A stretch of DNA of 64,000 nucleotides from Anaerolineales bacterium (GTDB lineage: Bacteria > Chloroflexota > Anaerolineae > Anaerolineales > UBA11579), in assembly GCA_026129305.1 (NCBI GenBank), contig JAHCII010000005.1, positions 49,928-113,927 on the forward strand, read 5' to 3'. Shown in pieces: positions 50,185-59,785 of this stretch. Position numbers and translations under genes: made by a program. Position 1 is the first letter of the stretch. Every line of letters starts with the position of its first letter. The notes under the pieces were generated by a model that did no database searches, was not told the DNA's origin, and worked only from the letters and a program-made list of their open reading frames with translations.

Positions 50185-50213
50185 TTGACCATGATATTCC
50201 CGTATGGTAGACT
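50185..50213 (+). promoter_or_regulatory. Promoter of tRNA-Asp
   Basis: TTGACC (50185-50190), 17-base spacer, TAGACT (50208-50213), mirroring the tRNA-Met promoter. Confidence 0.65.
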
Positions 50214-50224
50214 GTCGTGCCGTT

Positions 50225-50298
50225 GGTCCCGTAGTGTAGCGGTTTAACACGCTGCCCTGTCAAGGCAGAGATCGCGGGTTCAAATCCCGTCGGGACCG
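50225..50298 (+). tRNA. tRNA-Asp (GTC)
   Basis: A 74-base cloverleaf: acceptor GGTCCCG with CGGGACC, anticodon arm CTGCC/GGCAG around CTGTCAA (GTC), T-arm GCGGG/CCCGT-type pairing with TTCAAAT. Discriminator G as expected for Asp. CCA is not encoded. Confidence 0.95.
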
Positions 50299-50311
50299 CT
50301 GATAAAAGCAT

Positions 50312-50340
50312 AACCCCAGCAAAGGCTGGGGTTTTTGTTT
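50312..50340 (+). terminator. Terminator after tRNA-Asp
   Basis: AACCCCAGC, loop AAAG, GCTGGGGTT, then a T-rich run. Confidence 0.85.
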
Positions 50341-50386
50341 TAATCGCCCGCAATTTCTCATCCTGATTTATGATGGGCGCCAGTCT

Positions 50387-51583
50387 ATGCCCATCCCCAG
50401 CCCACTACACTCACGCACCGCCGCGCTGTGCCACACGCACGAATGGCGCGACTGGTCCGGCTACCTGGCCGCCGGTACCTACCAGACCAGCCACGAAGTG
50501 GAATACTTCGCCGTACGCAACGCCGCTGGCCTGCTGGACGCCTCCCCACTGTACAAATACGAACTACGCGGGCCGGATGCAGGCCGCCTGGTAAACCGCT
50601 TGCTGACGCGTGACGTGAGTAAATGCAAGATCGGCCAGATGCTTTATTCACCCTGGTGCGACGAGGACGGCTACGTGATCGATGATGGCACCCTGGGCCG
50701 CCTGGGCAAGGACCATTACCGGCTGACCGCCGCCGACCCCAGCCTGCGCTGGCTGCAAGACGTGGGCTACGGCCTGGACGTGGATTTGCGCGACGTGTCC
50801 ACCGAATTGGCCGCTCTGGCGCTGCAAGGGCCGAACAGCCGGGCGGTCCTCCAGGAAATCTTCCCCAACCTGCCCCTGAACAGTTTGCGCTATTACTGGC
50901 TGCTGCAAACCGAGTTTGAAGGCAGCCCGCTGACCATCACGCGCACCGGCTACACCGGCGACCTGGGCTACGAGCTGTGGTTGCCGGCTGAACTGGCCCC
51001 CAAACTGTGGGACCGCTTAATGGAAACCGGCAGCCGTTATGGGCTGCACCCGCTGGGCCTGGCCGCGTTGGATATGCTGCGCATTGAGGCCGGCTTGATC
51101 CTGATCGAGGTCGACTACACCTCCAGCCTGCATGCCCACATCCCAGCCCAAAAGTCCACGCCCTACGAGATCGGCCTGGGCTGGGCCGTGACCGAAGGCA
51201 AAGCGGACTTCATCGGCCAGCGCGCCCTGCGAGCGCACAAGCAGCCCGTCAAACAGTTGGTGGGGCTGAAAGTCAGCTGGCCTGAAATGGAGCGCGAGTT
51301 CAGCAAAGTGGGTCTGCCGCCACAGGTCGCCGGACGCTCTTCACGCATCCCTGTGCCGGTTTATGCCAAGGGCAGGCATGTCGGCCAGGCCACCAGCCTG
51401 GTCTTTAGCCCGATCCTCAAGACCTACATTGCGTTGGCCACCGTGGACAGCGCCTATGCACAACCGGGCACGACGCTGGATGTTGAGATCACCGTGGAAT
51501 ATGTACGCAGCCAGGCAGGCGCCCAGGTGATCAAGCCGCCCTTCTACAACCCGCCCCAGAAAAAGGGGGTGGCCGATGGCTAA
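50387..51583 (+). CDS. GcvT-family aminomethyltransferase-like protein
   Basis: 398 residues. The GcvT folate-binding fold is seen in ALQGPNSRAVLQEI, TRTGYTGDLGYELWLP, GLAALDMLRIEAGL and a C-terminal barrel (IPVPVYAKGRHVGQATSLVFSP in parts). Members move one-carbon groups from glycine, dimethylglycine, sarcosine or DMSP to tetrahydrofolate. Glycine-cleavage partners GcvH and GcvP are absent; instead two FAD enzymes follow in the same operon, so a demethylation coupled to amine oxidation is a fair guess. Confidence 0.85.
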   Translation: MPIPSPLHSRTAALCHTHEWRDWSGYLAAGTYQTSHEVEYFAVRNAAGLLDASPLYKYELRGPDAGRLVNRLLTRDVSKCKIGQMLYSPWCDEDGYVIDDGTLGRLGKDHYRLTAADPSLRWLQDVGYGLDVDLRDVSTELAALALQGPNSRAVLQEIFPNLPLNSLRYYWLLQTEFEGSPLTITRTGYTGDLGYELWLPAELAPKLWDRLMETGSRYGLHPLGLAALDMLRIEAGLILIEVDYTSSLHAHIPAQKSTPYEIGLGWAVTEGKADFIGQRALRAHKQPVKQLVGLKVSWPEMEREFSKVGLPPQVAGRSSRIPVPVYAKGRHVGQATSLVFSPILKTYIALATVDSAYAQPGTTLDVEITVEYVRSQAGAQVIKPPFYNPPQKKGVADG

Positions 51584-53159
51584 GCGCTACGACGCCATCA
51601 TCATTGGCGGCGGACACAACGGTCTGACCACGGCAGCCTACCTGGCCCGCGCCGGCCTGAGCGTGCTGCTGTTGGAACAGCGCTCGCTGCTGGGCGGCGC
51701 CACCGTCAGCGAAGAGATCTACCCCGGCTTCAAGTACAGTGTGTTCTCCTACGTGGTCAGCTTGCTCCGCCCGGAGATCATCCGGGATCTGCAGCTGCCC
51801 AAACATGGCCTGACCATCCTACCGCTGGAGAGCACCATCACACCCCTGCCGGACGGCCGCTACATCTATCGCGGGCCGGACTCGCACGAGACTTTCCGCA
51901 ATATTTCAAAGTTCTCACCGCGCGATGCGGAGGCCTATCGCGAGTACGGCCAAGCCATGTACCAAATGGCCAAGGCGGTCAAATACATTCTGGGCATCCG
52001 CCCGCCAGATCCGACCTCATTCCACCCGCGTGAGCTGCTGGCCTTGCTCAAACTGGGTCAGCATTTCCTCGGCCTCGGTGAGGAGAACATCTACACGCTG
52101 GTCAAACTGATGACGATGAGCTCGGCCGATTTCCTCGAAGAGTGGTTCGAGACCGACCCGCTGATCGCCACGCTTTCCGCCAGCGGCATCATTGGCACTT
52201 TCCTGGGGCCGCGCTCGCCAGGCAGCGCCTATGTCCTGCTACACCACTACATGGGCGAGATCGACGGCGTGTTCCGCGCCTGGGGCTTCCAAAAAGGCGG
52301 CACCGGCGGCGTGGCCGAGGCGCTGGCCTCCTCCGCCCGCAGCCTGGGCGCCGAGGTCCGCACCGACGCCCCAGTGGCGGCGGTGCTCAACCGCAACGGC
52401 CGCGCCACAGGCGTGGTCCTGCAAAGCGGCGAAGAGATCGAAGCCGGCTTGGTGGTCTCCAGCCTGGACCCCAAGCTGACCTTCCTCAAGCTGGTCGATC
52501 CCGAACAGTTGCCGGGCGATCTGGTCACGGCGGTGCGCAACTTCGACACCTATGGCTCCTCCGGCAAGGTCAACCTGGCGCTGGACGGCGTACCCGACCT
52601 AAGCTGCCTGCCCGGCAACGGCCCGCACTTGCGCGGCGCCATCTCGATCAGCCCCAGCGTCGATTACATTGAGCGTGCCTACGACGACGCCAAATATGGG
52701 CGTTTTTCACGCCGGCCGTATATTGACATCATTCTGCCTTCGATGATCGACCCGGGGATGGCCCCCCCAGGCAAGCACGTCATGTCCTGCTTCGTGCAAT
52801 ACGCTCCTTACGATCTGGCCGAAGGCACTTGGGACGACCAGCGTGAAGCCTTTGGCGACGCGGTGGTCGATACCCTCTCTGAATATATTCCCAACCTCAA
52901 ACAGCTGATCCTGCACCGTCAGGTGCTGAGCCCCTGGGACATTGAGCGCACGATCGGCATGACCGGCGGCAACATCTTCCAGGGCGAACTGAGCCTGTCG
53001 CAACTGCTCTTCCTGCGCCCGGCGCCTGGGTACGCCCAGTACCGCACACCCATCCAGGGCTACTACCAGTGCGGCTCGGCCACCCACCCCGGCGGCGGCA
53101 TCTCCGGCGCGCCGGGCCAACTGGCCGCCTTCGAGATACTCAAGGACTTGCGCAAATGA
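51576..53159 (+). CDS. PYROXD2/phytoene-desaturase-like FAD oxidoreductase, copy 1
   Basis: 527 residues, overlapping the GcvT stop by eight bases. The N-terminal Rossmann FAD motif is DAIIIGGGHNGLTTAAYLARAG, written here in parts: GGGHNGL at residues 11-17 and LLEQRSLLGG at about 33. GGTGGVAEALA and the C-terminal GSATHPGGGISGAPG close the FAD site. This is COG1233 of the PYROXD2 type; a carotenoid role is unlikely as no crt gene is present. It is a paralogue of the next gene. Confidence 0.88.
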   Translation: MAKRYDAIIIGGGHNGLTTAAYLARAGLSVLLLEQRSLLGGATVSEEIYPGFKYSVFSYVVSLLRPEIIRDLQLPKHGLTILPLESTITPLPDGRYIYRGPDSHETFRNISKFSPRDAEAYREYGQAMYQMAKAVKYILGIRPPDPTSFHPRELLALLKLGQHFLGLGEENIYTLVKLMTMSSADFLEEWFETDPLIATLSASGIIGTFLGPRSPGSAYVLLHHYMGEIDGVFRAWGFQKGGTGGVAEALASSARSLGAEVRTDAPVAAVLNRNGRATGVVLQSGEEIEAGLVVSSLDPKLTFLKLVDPEQLPGDLVTAVRNFDTYGSSGKVNLALDGVPDLSCLPGNGPHLRGAISISPSVDYIERAYDDAKYGRFSRRPYIDIILPSMIDPGMAPPGKHVMSCFVQYAPYDLAEGTWDDQREAFGDAVVDTLSEYIPNLKQLILHRQVLSPWDIERTIGMTGGNIFQGELSLSQLLFLRPAPGYAQYRTPIQGYYQCGSATHPGGGISGAPGQLAAFEILKDLRK

Positions 53160-54739
53160 GCCGCAGCATAGACGTGATCGTAATTGGCGGCGGCCACAAC
53201 GGCCTGAGCGCGGCAGCCTGGCTGGCCAAGACCGGCCGGCGAGTGTTACTGCTGGAGGCGCGTCCCAACCTGGGCGGCGCGGCCGCCACCGAAGAGGTTT
53301 TCCCCGGCTTCCACTTCAACACCGGCGCGCCGGACGCCGGCTTGTTCCACCCGGGGCTGGCTGGCGAGTTGGGCCTGCACAAGTACGGTCTGGAATTCAT
53401 TAAGAATGATGTAGCCGCCTTCGCCCCGCTGGCAGATGGCCGCGGCCTGACCCTGTGGCGTGATGCAGAGCGCAGCGCCATGGAAATCGCCGCCTTCTCG
53501 GCTGACGACGCCCGCGCCTTCCTGCCCTTTTACCAGCGCACTCAGCGCTTTGCGGCGGTTCTGGGCAAGATGGCCGCCCTGCAACCTTTTGCCCTGCGCG
53601 CCAATTCACTACGCGTATTGGCAGGCTGGGGCCGACTGGCCTTGAGCCTGCGCGGGTTGGGCGGGCGTGACATGATGGAATTCTTGCGCGTCCTGCCGAT
53701 GAGCGCCGCACACTACCTCAACGAACATTTTGAGGCCGAGGCTCTTAAAGGCTTGCTGGCTTACCCAAGCACGATCGGGTTGATGCAAGGCCCGCGCGCC
53801 TCCGGCACGGCCTTTATGATGCTGTACCAGCAGATGGGCCAAGCCAACGGTGCCTACCGCAGCAGCCTGCTGCCGCGCGGCGGCGTGGGCAGGCTGAGTG
53901 CGGCGCTGGCGGCCGCAGCTCAGGCGCATGGCGCTGAACTGCGCACCAATACGCCAGTGGCCTCTATCCTCTGTGAGGATGGCCGCGCCGTGGGCGTACG
54001 TCTAGGCGATGGAGAGGAAATCCGCGCCAAGAGCGTGCTCTCCAGCGCCGACCCGCGGCGCACCTTCCTGGGCCTGGTGGGCGGCCCGCAGCTGACACCG
54101 CGCTTCAGCCGCCGCCTGCGCAGCCTGAAACTGCGCGGCAGCACAGCCAGCGTGCACCTGGCCCTGAGAGGGCTACCAGACTTTCCGGCGGCGGCCGGCG
54201 ACGCCAACCGCCTCAAAGGCGCCATCGTCATCTCGCCCAGCCTGGACTATGCCGAGCAGGCCTACGACGACGCCAAACACGGCCGCAGTGCCGAGCGGCC
54301 CGTGCTGGAAGCGCGCATCCCCAGTCTGCTGGACCCGGGCCTGGCACCCAGTGGGCAGCACACGCTGTCGATCCTGGTTCGTTACACGCCCTACAAATTA
54401 GCGCAGGGGGACTGGGAAAGCGAAGGCGAACGCCTGGGCGATTTGGCAGTCAACACTCTGGCGGAACATGCCCCCAATCTCAAATCTCTAGTCTCCAATC
54501 GCCACATCATCACCCCGCTGGACTACGAACGCATTTATGGATTGACTGAAGGCAGTGAAATGCACGGTCAAATGGGCCTGGACCAACTGCTGCTGATGCG
54601 CCCCACCCCCGGCTTTATTGGCTATCGCTCCCCGATTGAGGGCTTGTATGTTTGCGGTGCCGGCGGCCACCCCGGTGGTGGCCTGACCGGCTTGCCCGGA
54701 TGGCTGGCCGCCCGACAGGCCGCACGAGAAATGCGCTAA
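53156..54739 (+). CDS. PYROXD2/phytoene-desaturase-like FAD oxidoreductase, copy 2
   Basis: 527 residues from ATG 53156, coupled to copy 1 by an ATGA overlap. It repeats the same landmarks: GGGHNGLSAAAWLAK, LLEARPNLGGAAATEEVFPG, ISPSLDYAEQAYDDAKHGR and GAGGHPGGGLTGLPGW. Identity to copy 1 is clear but not high, so the duplication is old and the two may form a heterodimer or act on successive substrates. Confidence 0.88.
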   Translation: MSRSIDVIVIGGGHNGLSAAAWLAKTGRRVLLLEARPNLGGAAATEEVFPGFHFNTGAPDAGLFHPGLAGELGLHKYGLEFIKNDVAAFAPLADGRGLTLWRDAERSAMEIAAFSADDARAFLPFYQRTQRFAAVLGKMAALQPFALRANSLRVLAGWGRLALSLRGLGGRDMMEFLRVLPMSAAHYLNEHFEAEALKGLLAYPSTIGLMQGPRASGTAFMMLYQQMGQANGAYRSSLLPRGGVGRLSAALAAAAQAHGAELRTNTPVASILCEDGRAVGVRLGDGEEIRAKSVLSSADPRRTFLGLVGGPQLTPRFSRRLRSLKLRGSTASVHLALRGLPDFPAAAGDANRLKGAIVISPSLDYAEQAYDDAKHGRSAERPVLEARIPSLLDPGLAPSGQHTLSILVRYTPYKLAQGDWESEGERLGDLAVNTLAEHAPNLKSLVSNRHIITPLDYERIYGLTEGSEMHGQMGLDQLLLMRPTPGFIGYRSPIEGLYVCGAGGHPGGGLTGLPGWLAARQAAREMR

Positions 54740-55254
54740 TGACGCTTAAGCCCCAAATTGCCCTGCGGCCTTATGGGGAAGGCGACTTTGAATTGCTGCA
54801 GGCAATTTTGGGTGACCCGGAAATGACCCGCTTCCTAGGCGGCCCGGAAAGCACAGAGAAACTCCAACAGCGGCACGAGCGCTATCTGGCTCTCAGAAAT
54901 TCTGAATGGGATCGCATGTTCGTGATCCTGGCTGGGGCGCAACGCGCAGCAGCCGGTACGATAGGCTATTGGCAACATGAACATCAAGGCGAGGCGGCCT
55001 GGGAGACTGGCTGGTCTGTCTTGCCGGCCTTTCAACACCAAGGCCTGGCCACCCAAGCCACTCTGGCGGTGATAGACCTGCTGCGCGCTGATAGGCGCCG
55101 CCATTCTGTGTATGCCTTCCCCACCGTGGAAAACCTGGCATCAAATGCCATCTGCCGGAAGGCCGGTTTTACGCTTGAAGGGGTCAGCGACTATGAATAT
55201 CCCAAAGGGAACCCCATCCGCTGCAATGTTTGGCGGCTGGATTTACAGAGCTAA
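54739..55254 (+). CDS. GNAT acetyltransferase (RimJ/RimL type)
   Basis: 171 residues starting on the last base of the previous stop. IALRPYGEGDFELLQAI opens the fold, WETGWSVLPAFQHQGLATQA carries the acetyl-CoA loop (QHQGLA), and ENLASNAICRKAGFTLEG is the conserved C-terminal motif. It would acetylate an amine of a protein or small molecule. Last gene of the GcvT-FAD-FAD operon. Confidence 0.88.
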   Translation: MTLKPQIALRPYGEGDFELLQAILGDPEMTRFLGGPESTEKLQQRHERYLALRNSEWDRMFVILAGAQRAAAGTIGYWQHEHQGEAAWETGWSVLPAFQHQGLATQATLAVIDLLRADRRRHSVYAFPTVENLASNAICRKAGFTLEGVSDYEYPKGNPIRCNVWRLDLQS

Positions 55255-55260
55255 CAAGTC

Positions 55261-57654
55261 TTAGGGCAGGTAACCGGCCAAAGCAGTGCGCACCTGGACG
55301 GCCTTAATCTCATTTCCACTCTCTGCGTACAACTCAGCCAAAACCAGCAAGCGTTGGGCGACCAGCGGGCTGACATCGGCGCGCTCCAGCCAGGGCAACA
55401 GCTCGTTCGGGAAAGTGCGGCGTTGAAAAGCGAACCAAAAGTACGGCGACCAGTTCGACGAACCCCAACCATAAGTGTCATAGGCGGTGATCGCCGCGAA
55501 AGCGGCTTCGTAGCGCAGCAAGGCCAGTTCTGCATCGCCCCGCTGAGCCGCGATCTCGGCCGCCAGCAGAATGGCCTCCACCTTGGATTGGTTTCGGGTG
55601 GTTTGCACCCACAAAGCTGCGTTCAAGTAGCCTTGCGCGGTCTCCAGGTCGCGTTCGGCCACGGCCAACTCGGCCAAGCCCACATACACCAGCACTTCTT
55701 GATCATTCAGGCTGTACGCCAGCCCCAGGGCATCGGCGGCCGCGGCCGGGTCGCCGGAAGCCACAGCTGCCCGGCCCAGCGCAGCGGCGTCTCTGGCCGG
55801 GGTGTGGATGTTGCCGGGCGCAACCCCGTCCGAACCAGCCAGCGCCTGCTGACGCAAAGGGCTGCCCTGCCAGAAGAGGCTGTCCTTCAAGTCGGAGTTG
55901 AAGTACAACGCCCGCTGATAAGAAGTGAGCGCTTCTTGCTCTCCCAAGCTTTCTTCATATACAGCTTGGGTCAGCCAAAACTGCCAGGCTTCCGGAGATT
56001 GCTGCGTGGCTATACGCATCTGGGTGAGCGCAGCGGCGGCATCGCCGGCGACCCAATGGATCGCGGCCAGGTTGGCGTAGTTCAGCCCATCTACCGGTTC
56101 AATGGCGATGCCCCGGCGGTAGCTTTCAGCGGCGGCCGCGAAATCCCCGGCCTGCGCTTGGGCATAGCCGGCCTGCAGCCAGTAAGCCGCCAGCCCTGGG
56201 TCGGCGGCGGCGGCGGTAGCCATTTGTTGCGCGGCAGCCGGCCAGTCACCCTCCCGGCCCAACTGCCAGGCCATGTCAGCCAAGGCATGCGCCCGCAAGG
56301 CGTACAAGCTGAACCCAGCGGCCAGCAGGCCGGGCAGCAGCAGCCAAGCGGGGTGCCAGCTGGGCTGCTGACGGTCCGGCTGGCGGGGACCAGCCAGCGC
56401 AAAGGCTATGAGCGCCATGCTGACCAAACCGGCCGAAGTGAAGGCGAAGAAGTCATCCACGACGGAATGGACTGCCAGCCCAGCCAGCCCGGCCAAGGCG
56501 GCTGCCCAGCGCGCCCGCCCGGCTTCCTCCTGGCCTTGCCAGGCAATCCAAGCGCGGCGTACAAAACTGAAGCCCAACACGGTCAAAGCCAACAAGCCCA
56601 GCCAGCCACTCTCCGCCAATGTGTGGAAGTACAGGCTGTGGGCATGGAAATACGGCCGTCCGGGCGGCATGGACCAGACGCCCATCAAATACGTCGGATA
56701 CAGGCCCTGCCCGGCGCCGGTCAGCGGGTCCGAGGCCAGAGCGTTGCGCGCTGCCTGCCAGTAGACATCACGCGAGGTCAGCACCGGGCCGTGAGTGGTA
56801 TCGCCCTGGAAGCTGAGCATGCGCCAGGCAAACAGCCCAGCAGCCAGCGCCAGCAACAGCACCAGACCCGCCAGAAGCCATTTACGCGCCGACAAGGCGG
56901 CCCAAATGCGCTGCACCATGGCCTGCGCCGCCGGTGATACACGCCACACCCATAGAACCGCCAGAACCAAGATACAAGTACCAAAACCCAGCAAGGCGCC
57001 GCGCGAATCGGTCAGATACAGCATGCCCAAGCTGACCAAGATCAAGGGACTCAGCAAAGCGCGCCCCAACCGGCCGCAGAGCATCCAGCGGGCGAGCAAC
57101 AAAGGCAGCAGCAAGTTAATACATGCCGCCAAGAGGTTAGGATCGCCCAGCAAACTGCTGACCCGCTGGGCAAAAGCCGGTACAAACGGCAGCCCGGCCA
57201 GCGTGCGCCAGCCCTGCCACATCCGCCACCATTCCAGGCTGCCAGAGAGCAAAATCAAGCCCAGGGCCGCGAACAAAGCCAGCTCCAGATGGCGCGCTGG
57301 CCAGCCGCGTCGCAGCAAGTCAAGTACCAAGGAGAAGGCCGCGAAGTAGGTCCACCAGGTGACCAGGTGCGGCAGGCTGCGGCGCACATCCTCGGAGAAT
57401 ATGGCCGCCAGCAGTTGGGCCAGCAGAAACGCCAGCCAGGCCCACTCCAGCCCACTGGCTGCCAGGCGCTGGCGGTGCAGCAGCCGCCACAGCAGCCAGC
57501 CACCTAAGACGGCGATAGCCAGCCCGCTGAGCATGGCCTGCAAGCGAAAGTCGACCAAGGCGCCGAAGCCGCCGCCAGCCACCAGGGCCAGCGCGGCGGC
57601 CAGGATCAAAAAGGTCTGCCGGCCCAAAAACGTCCAGTCCAGCTTGCTGTGCAT
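55261..57654 (-). CDS. O-antigen ligase-like membrane protein with TPR domain
   Basis: 797 residues from ATG 57654. The first 400 residues have about 10-12 membrane helices with the Wzy_C/WaaL-type block SDPLTGAGQGLYPTYLMG and HAHSLYFHTLAESGWLG. The second part has TPR repeats (about 430-797), such as GLAAYWLQAGYAQAQAGDFAAAAESYRRG in parts. It probably polymerises or ligates surface polysaccharide. The ATG sits in the stop of the sugar transferase gene (TGATG). Confidence 0.85.
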   Translation of the reverse strand: MHSKLDWTFLGRQTFLILAAALALVAGGGFGALVDFRLQAMLSGLAIAVLGGWLLWRLLHRQRLAASGLEWAWLAFLLAQLLAAIFSEDVRRSLPHLVTWWTYFAAFSLVLDLLRRGWPARHLELALFAALGLILLSGSLEWWRMWQGWRTLAGLPFVPAFAQRVSSLLGDPNLLAACINLLLPLLLARWMLCGRLGRALLSPLILVSLGMLYLTDSRGALLGFGTCILVLAVLWVWRVSPAAQAMVQRIWAALSARKWLLAGLVLLLALAAGLFAWRMLSFQGDTTHGPVLTSRDVYWQAARNALASDPLTGAGQGLYPTYLMGVWSMPPGRPYFHAHSLYFHTLAESGWLGLLALTVLGFSFVRRAWIAWQGQEEAGRARWAAALAGLAGLAVHSVVDDFFAFTSAGLVSMALIAFALAGPRQPDRQQPSWHPAWLLLPGLLAAGFSLYALRAHALADMAWQLGREGDWPAAAQQMATAAAADPGLAAYWLQAGYAQAQAGDFAAAAESYRRGIAIEPVDGLNYANLAAIHWVAGDAAAALTQMRIATQQSPEAWQFWLTQAVYEESLGEQEALTSYQRALYFNSDLKDSLFWQGSPLRQQALAGSDGVAPGNIHTPARDAAALGRAAVASGDPAAAADALGLAYSLNDQEVLVYVGLAELAVAERDLETAQGYLNAALWVQTTRNQSKVEAILLAAEIAAQRGDAELALLRYEAAFAAITAYDTYGWGSSNWSPYFWFAFQRRTFPNELLPWLERADVSPLVAQRLLVLAELYAESGNEIKAVQVRTALAGYLP

Positions 57655-59021
57655 CAAAACGCCCCCCGCCCGCCCAGCACGGCCCAAAAGGTGCGCAGCA
57701 AGATCAGCACATCCAGCGCTACCGAATAATTCTGCACGTAATATAGATCTTCCTCCGTATGCAGGTGCATCGGTTTGTCGCTGCGCCCATTAACCTGCCA
57801 CCAGCCGGTCATGCCTTGGGGCACGGCAAAACGTTTGCGCTGCCAAGGTTGGTAATTCTCGACCAGCTCCGGCAGTTCCGGCCGCGGCCCCACCAAGCTC
57901 ATCTCGCCCTTGAAGACATTTAACAGCTGCGGCAGCTCGTCCAGGCTGGTGCGGCGCAGCCAGCGCCCCACCGGCGTGACGCGCGGGTCATTGGCCTGTT
58001 TGTGGGCGCCGTTGGGCAGCTTGCCGGCGTCCACGCGCATACTGCGGAATTTGACCATGCGGAACAGGCGCCCATTCTCACCCACCCGCGTCTGCTGGAG
58101 CAGCGCCGGGCCGCCGTCTTGCAAGCGCACGGCCAGCGCGCACAGCGCCATCAGCGGCAGGGTCAGCGGCGCGCTAAGCAGAACCAAAACCACATCAAAA
58201 GCGCGTTTGAACAGGCGCTGAGAATCACTGAGCGCCGGGGCGCGCAGGTCTAGCATGGGCAGGCCGGCAAAATCTTCCACTTGGGCCCGGTGCAGCGCCA
58301 GCGAGAAATAATCGGGGATGACCCAGGTGCGCAGGGGCTGGTCGTGCAGCTCGGCCAGCAAGCCGCCAATCTGTTCATATTCAGCGGAAGGCAGGGCGAT
58401 CACTACATCATCGACCTGCTGGCTGTCTACCACTTGGCGCGCCTGCTGCAAACGGTCTAGCACTTCCTCTGCCTGTGAATCGGCCAGGTAGCCGATGAAG
58501 TGCAGCCCCAGCCCAGCGTGCTGCGCCAGTTGGGCGCGCACCCGCTGGCCCAGCTCCCCAGCGCCAACTACCAGCACGCGCCGCTCGGCAACGCGGAAGC
58601 CGCGCCAACGCTGCAGGGCGCGCCAAACCAGTCGCCACAGCAGCAGGCTGGCGAAGGCCAGCAAGACGAAAGCTACGAACAGCAGACGCGAAACATCGCG
58701 AAACGAAAGATAGAGCAGGCCCGCGCTGGCCACTCCGGCCAGCAGACCCGCCAAGGTCAGGCTGCTCAGTTCGGTGAACAGGCGCAGGTTGCGGCGGCCA
58801 TCGTACAAATCGAACAGGAGCAGCACGCCCAGCCAGATCAGCGGGAAAGCAAGATACAACAGGTCGGGCACAAGCACATCGCCCTCCGCCAGCGGCTGGG
58901 CAAAACCCAACCCGCTGAGCGCCGGGCGTAACTGCTCCGCCGCGAACAAAGCCACAGCCACCAATAGTGCATCCAGCGCCATCGAAAACAGGGCGAAGTT
59001 GACTGAAAAGCGGCGCAGCAT
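57654..59021 (-). CDS. Polyprenyl-phosphate sugar phosphotransferase (WbaP-like)
   Basis: 455 residues. Four N-terminal helices, a CoA-binding-like domain (VLVVGAGELGQRV near residue 150), one further helix (about 275-300) and the catalytic bacterial sugar transferase domain with KFRSMRVDAG, LRRTSLDELPQLLNV, SLVGPRPELPELV and GMTGWWQVNGR. It places the first sugar on undecaprenyl phosphate, starting the repeat unit. It overlaps both neighbours by one base, so the locus is one operon. Confidence 0.94.
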   Translation of the reverse strand: MLRRFSVNFALFSMALDALLVAVALFAAEQLRPALSGLGFAQPLAEGDVLVPDLLYLAFPLIWLGVLLLFDLYDGRRNLRLFTELSSLTLAGLLAGVASAGLLYLSFRDVSRLLFVAFVLLAFASLLLWRLVWRALQRWRGFRVAERRVLVVGAGELGQRVRAQLAQHAGLGLHFIGYLADSQAEEVLDRLQQARQVVDSQQVDDVVIALPSAEYEQIGGLLAELHDQPLRTWVIPDYFSLALHRAQVEDFAGLPMLDLRAPALSDSQRLFKRAFDVVLVLLSAPLTLPLMALCALAVRLQDGGPALLQQTRVGENGRLFRMVKFRSMRVDAGKLPNGAHKQANDPRVTPVGRWLRRTSLDELPQLLNVFKGEMSLVGPRPELPELVENYQPWQRKRFAVPQGMTGWWQVNGRSDKPMHLHTEEDLYYVQNYSVALDVLILLRTFWAVLGGRGAF

Positions 59022-59785
59022 CAGGCAGGCTCCTCAAAGCGCAAAAGGCCCAGCTTCTGGCCTAGCGCCAGACAGACAAACAAGGGGTATTCGGCATAGC
59101 GCCGCCACAAACGGCGCGGCTCGCTGAGCAGGCGGAAGAGCCATTCCAAGCCGGCGCGCTGCACCCAGATTGGCGCCTGTGGTTTGGCCCCGCTCAGGAA
59201 GTCGAAGGCCGCCCCCACGCCGACCAGCCAGCTGGCTTGCAGCCGCGGTTGGACGGCGGCCATCCAGCGCTCCTGGCGCGGGCTGCCCAGCGCCACCCAA
59301 ACAATATCCGCCTGGCTGGCATTCAGCTGCGCCAGGAGCTGTTCCTCAGCCCCAGGCGCCAGCTCACCAAACGGCGGGCTGAGCGCGGCGACGATCTGCA
59401 AGCCGGGGTAGTCCGCCTGCAGCCTGGCAACCAGCGCCTGGCTGACCTGCGGGGAGCCGCCCAGCAAGGCATGCCGCCAACCAGCGTCCAGGCCGTGTTG
59501 GCAGGCGGCCCGCAGCAGGTCCGGGCCGTAGACCCGGCCAGCATAGGCGCCTAGCCCGCGCAAGAACCACACCGTGCCCATGCCATCCGGCACGACCAGC
59601 GCAGCAGCGTTGAATATGGCGCGCAAGGCGGGCTCACGCCAGGCGGCCATCAGGTTATGGGCCGGGGCCAGCAACACCAGACCGCCTAACCCCGCGGCGA
59701 TGCCGGCCGCCATGCGCTCCAGCGTCGCGGGCAGGTCAATGGCGTTCACCGAGATCCCCAATAGGTTCAGCTTGTTAGCTTTCAT
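59021..59785 (-). CDS. WecG/TagA/CpsF-family glycosyltransferase
   Basis: 254 residues from ATG 59785, inside the stop region of the previous gene. PDGMGTVWFLRGLGA, GGSPQVSQALVARLQADYPGL (in part), VALGSPRQERWM and the signature GVGAAFDFLSGAKPQAP are present. It adds a second sugar, often ManNAc, onto the lipid-linked first sugar made by the preceding transferase class. Confidence 0.92.
   Translation of the reverse strand: MKANKLNLLGISVNAIDLPATLERMAAGIAAGLGGLVLLAPAHNLMAAWREPALRAIFNAAALVVPDGMGTVWFLRGLGAYAGRVYGPDLLRAACQHGLDAGWRHALLGGSPQVSQALVARLQADYPGLQIVAALSPPFGELAPGAEEQLLAQLNASQADIVWVALGSPRQERWMAAVQPRLQASWLVGVGAAFDFLSGAKPQAPIWVQRAGLEWLFRLLSEPRRLWRRYAEYPLFVCLALGQKLGLLRFEEPA

Noticed and set aside
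51576..54739. Carotenoid biosynthesis (phytoene desaturase pair)
   Set aside because: The FAD proteins are PYROXD2-like and sit with a GcvT-like gene; no phytoene synthase or other crt gene is present.
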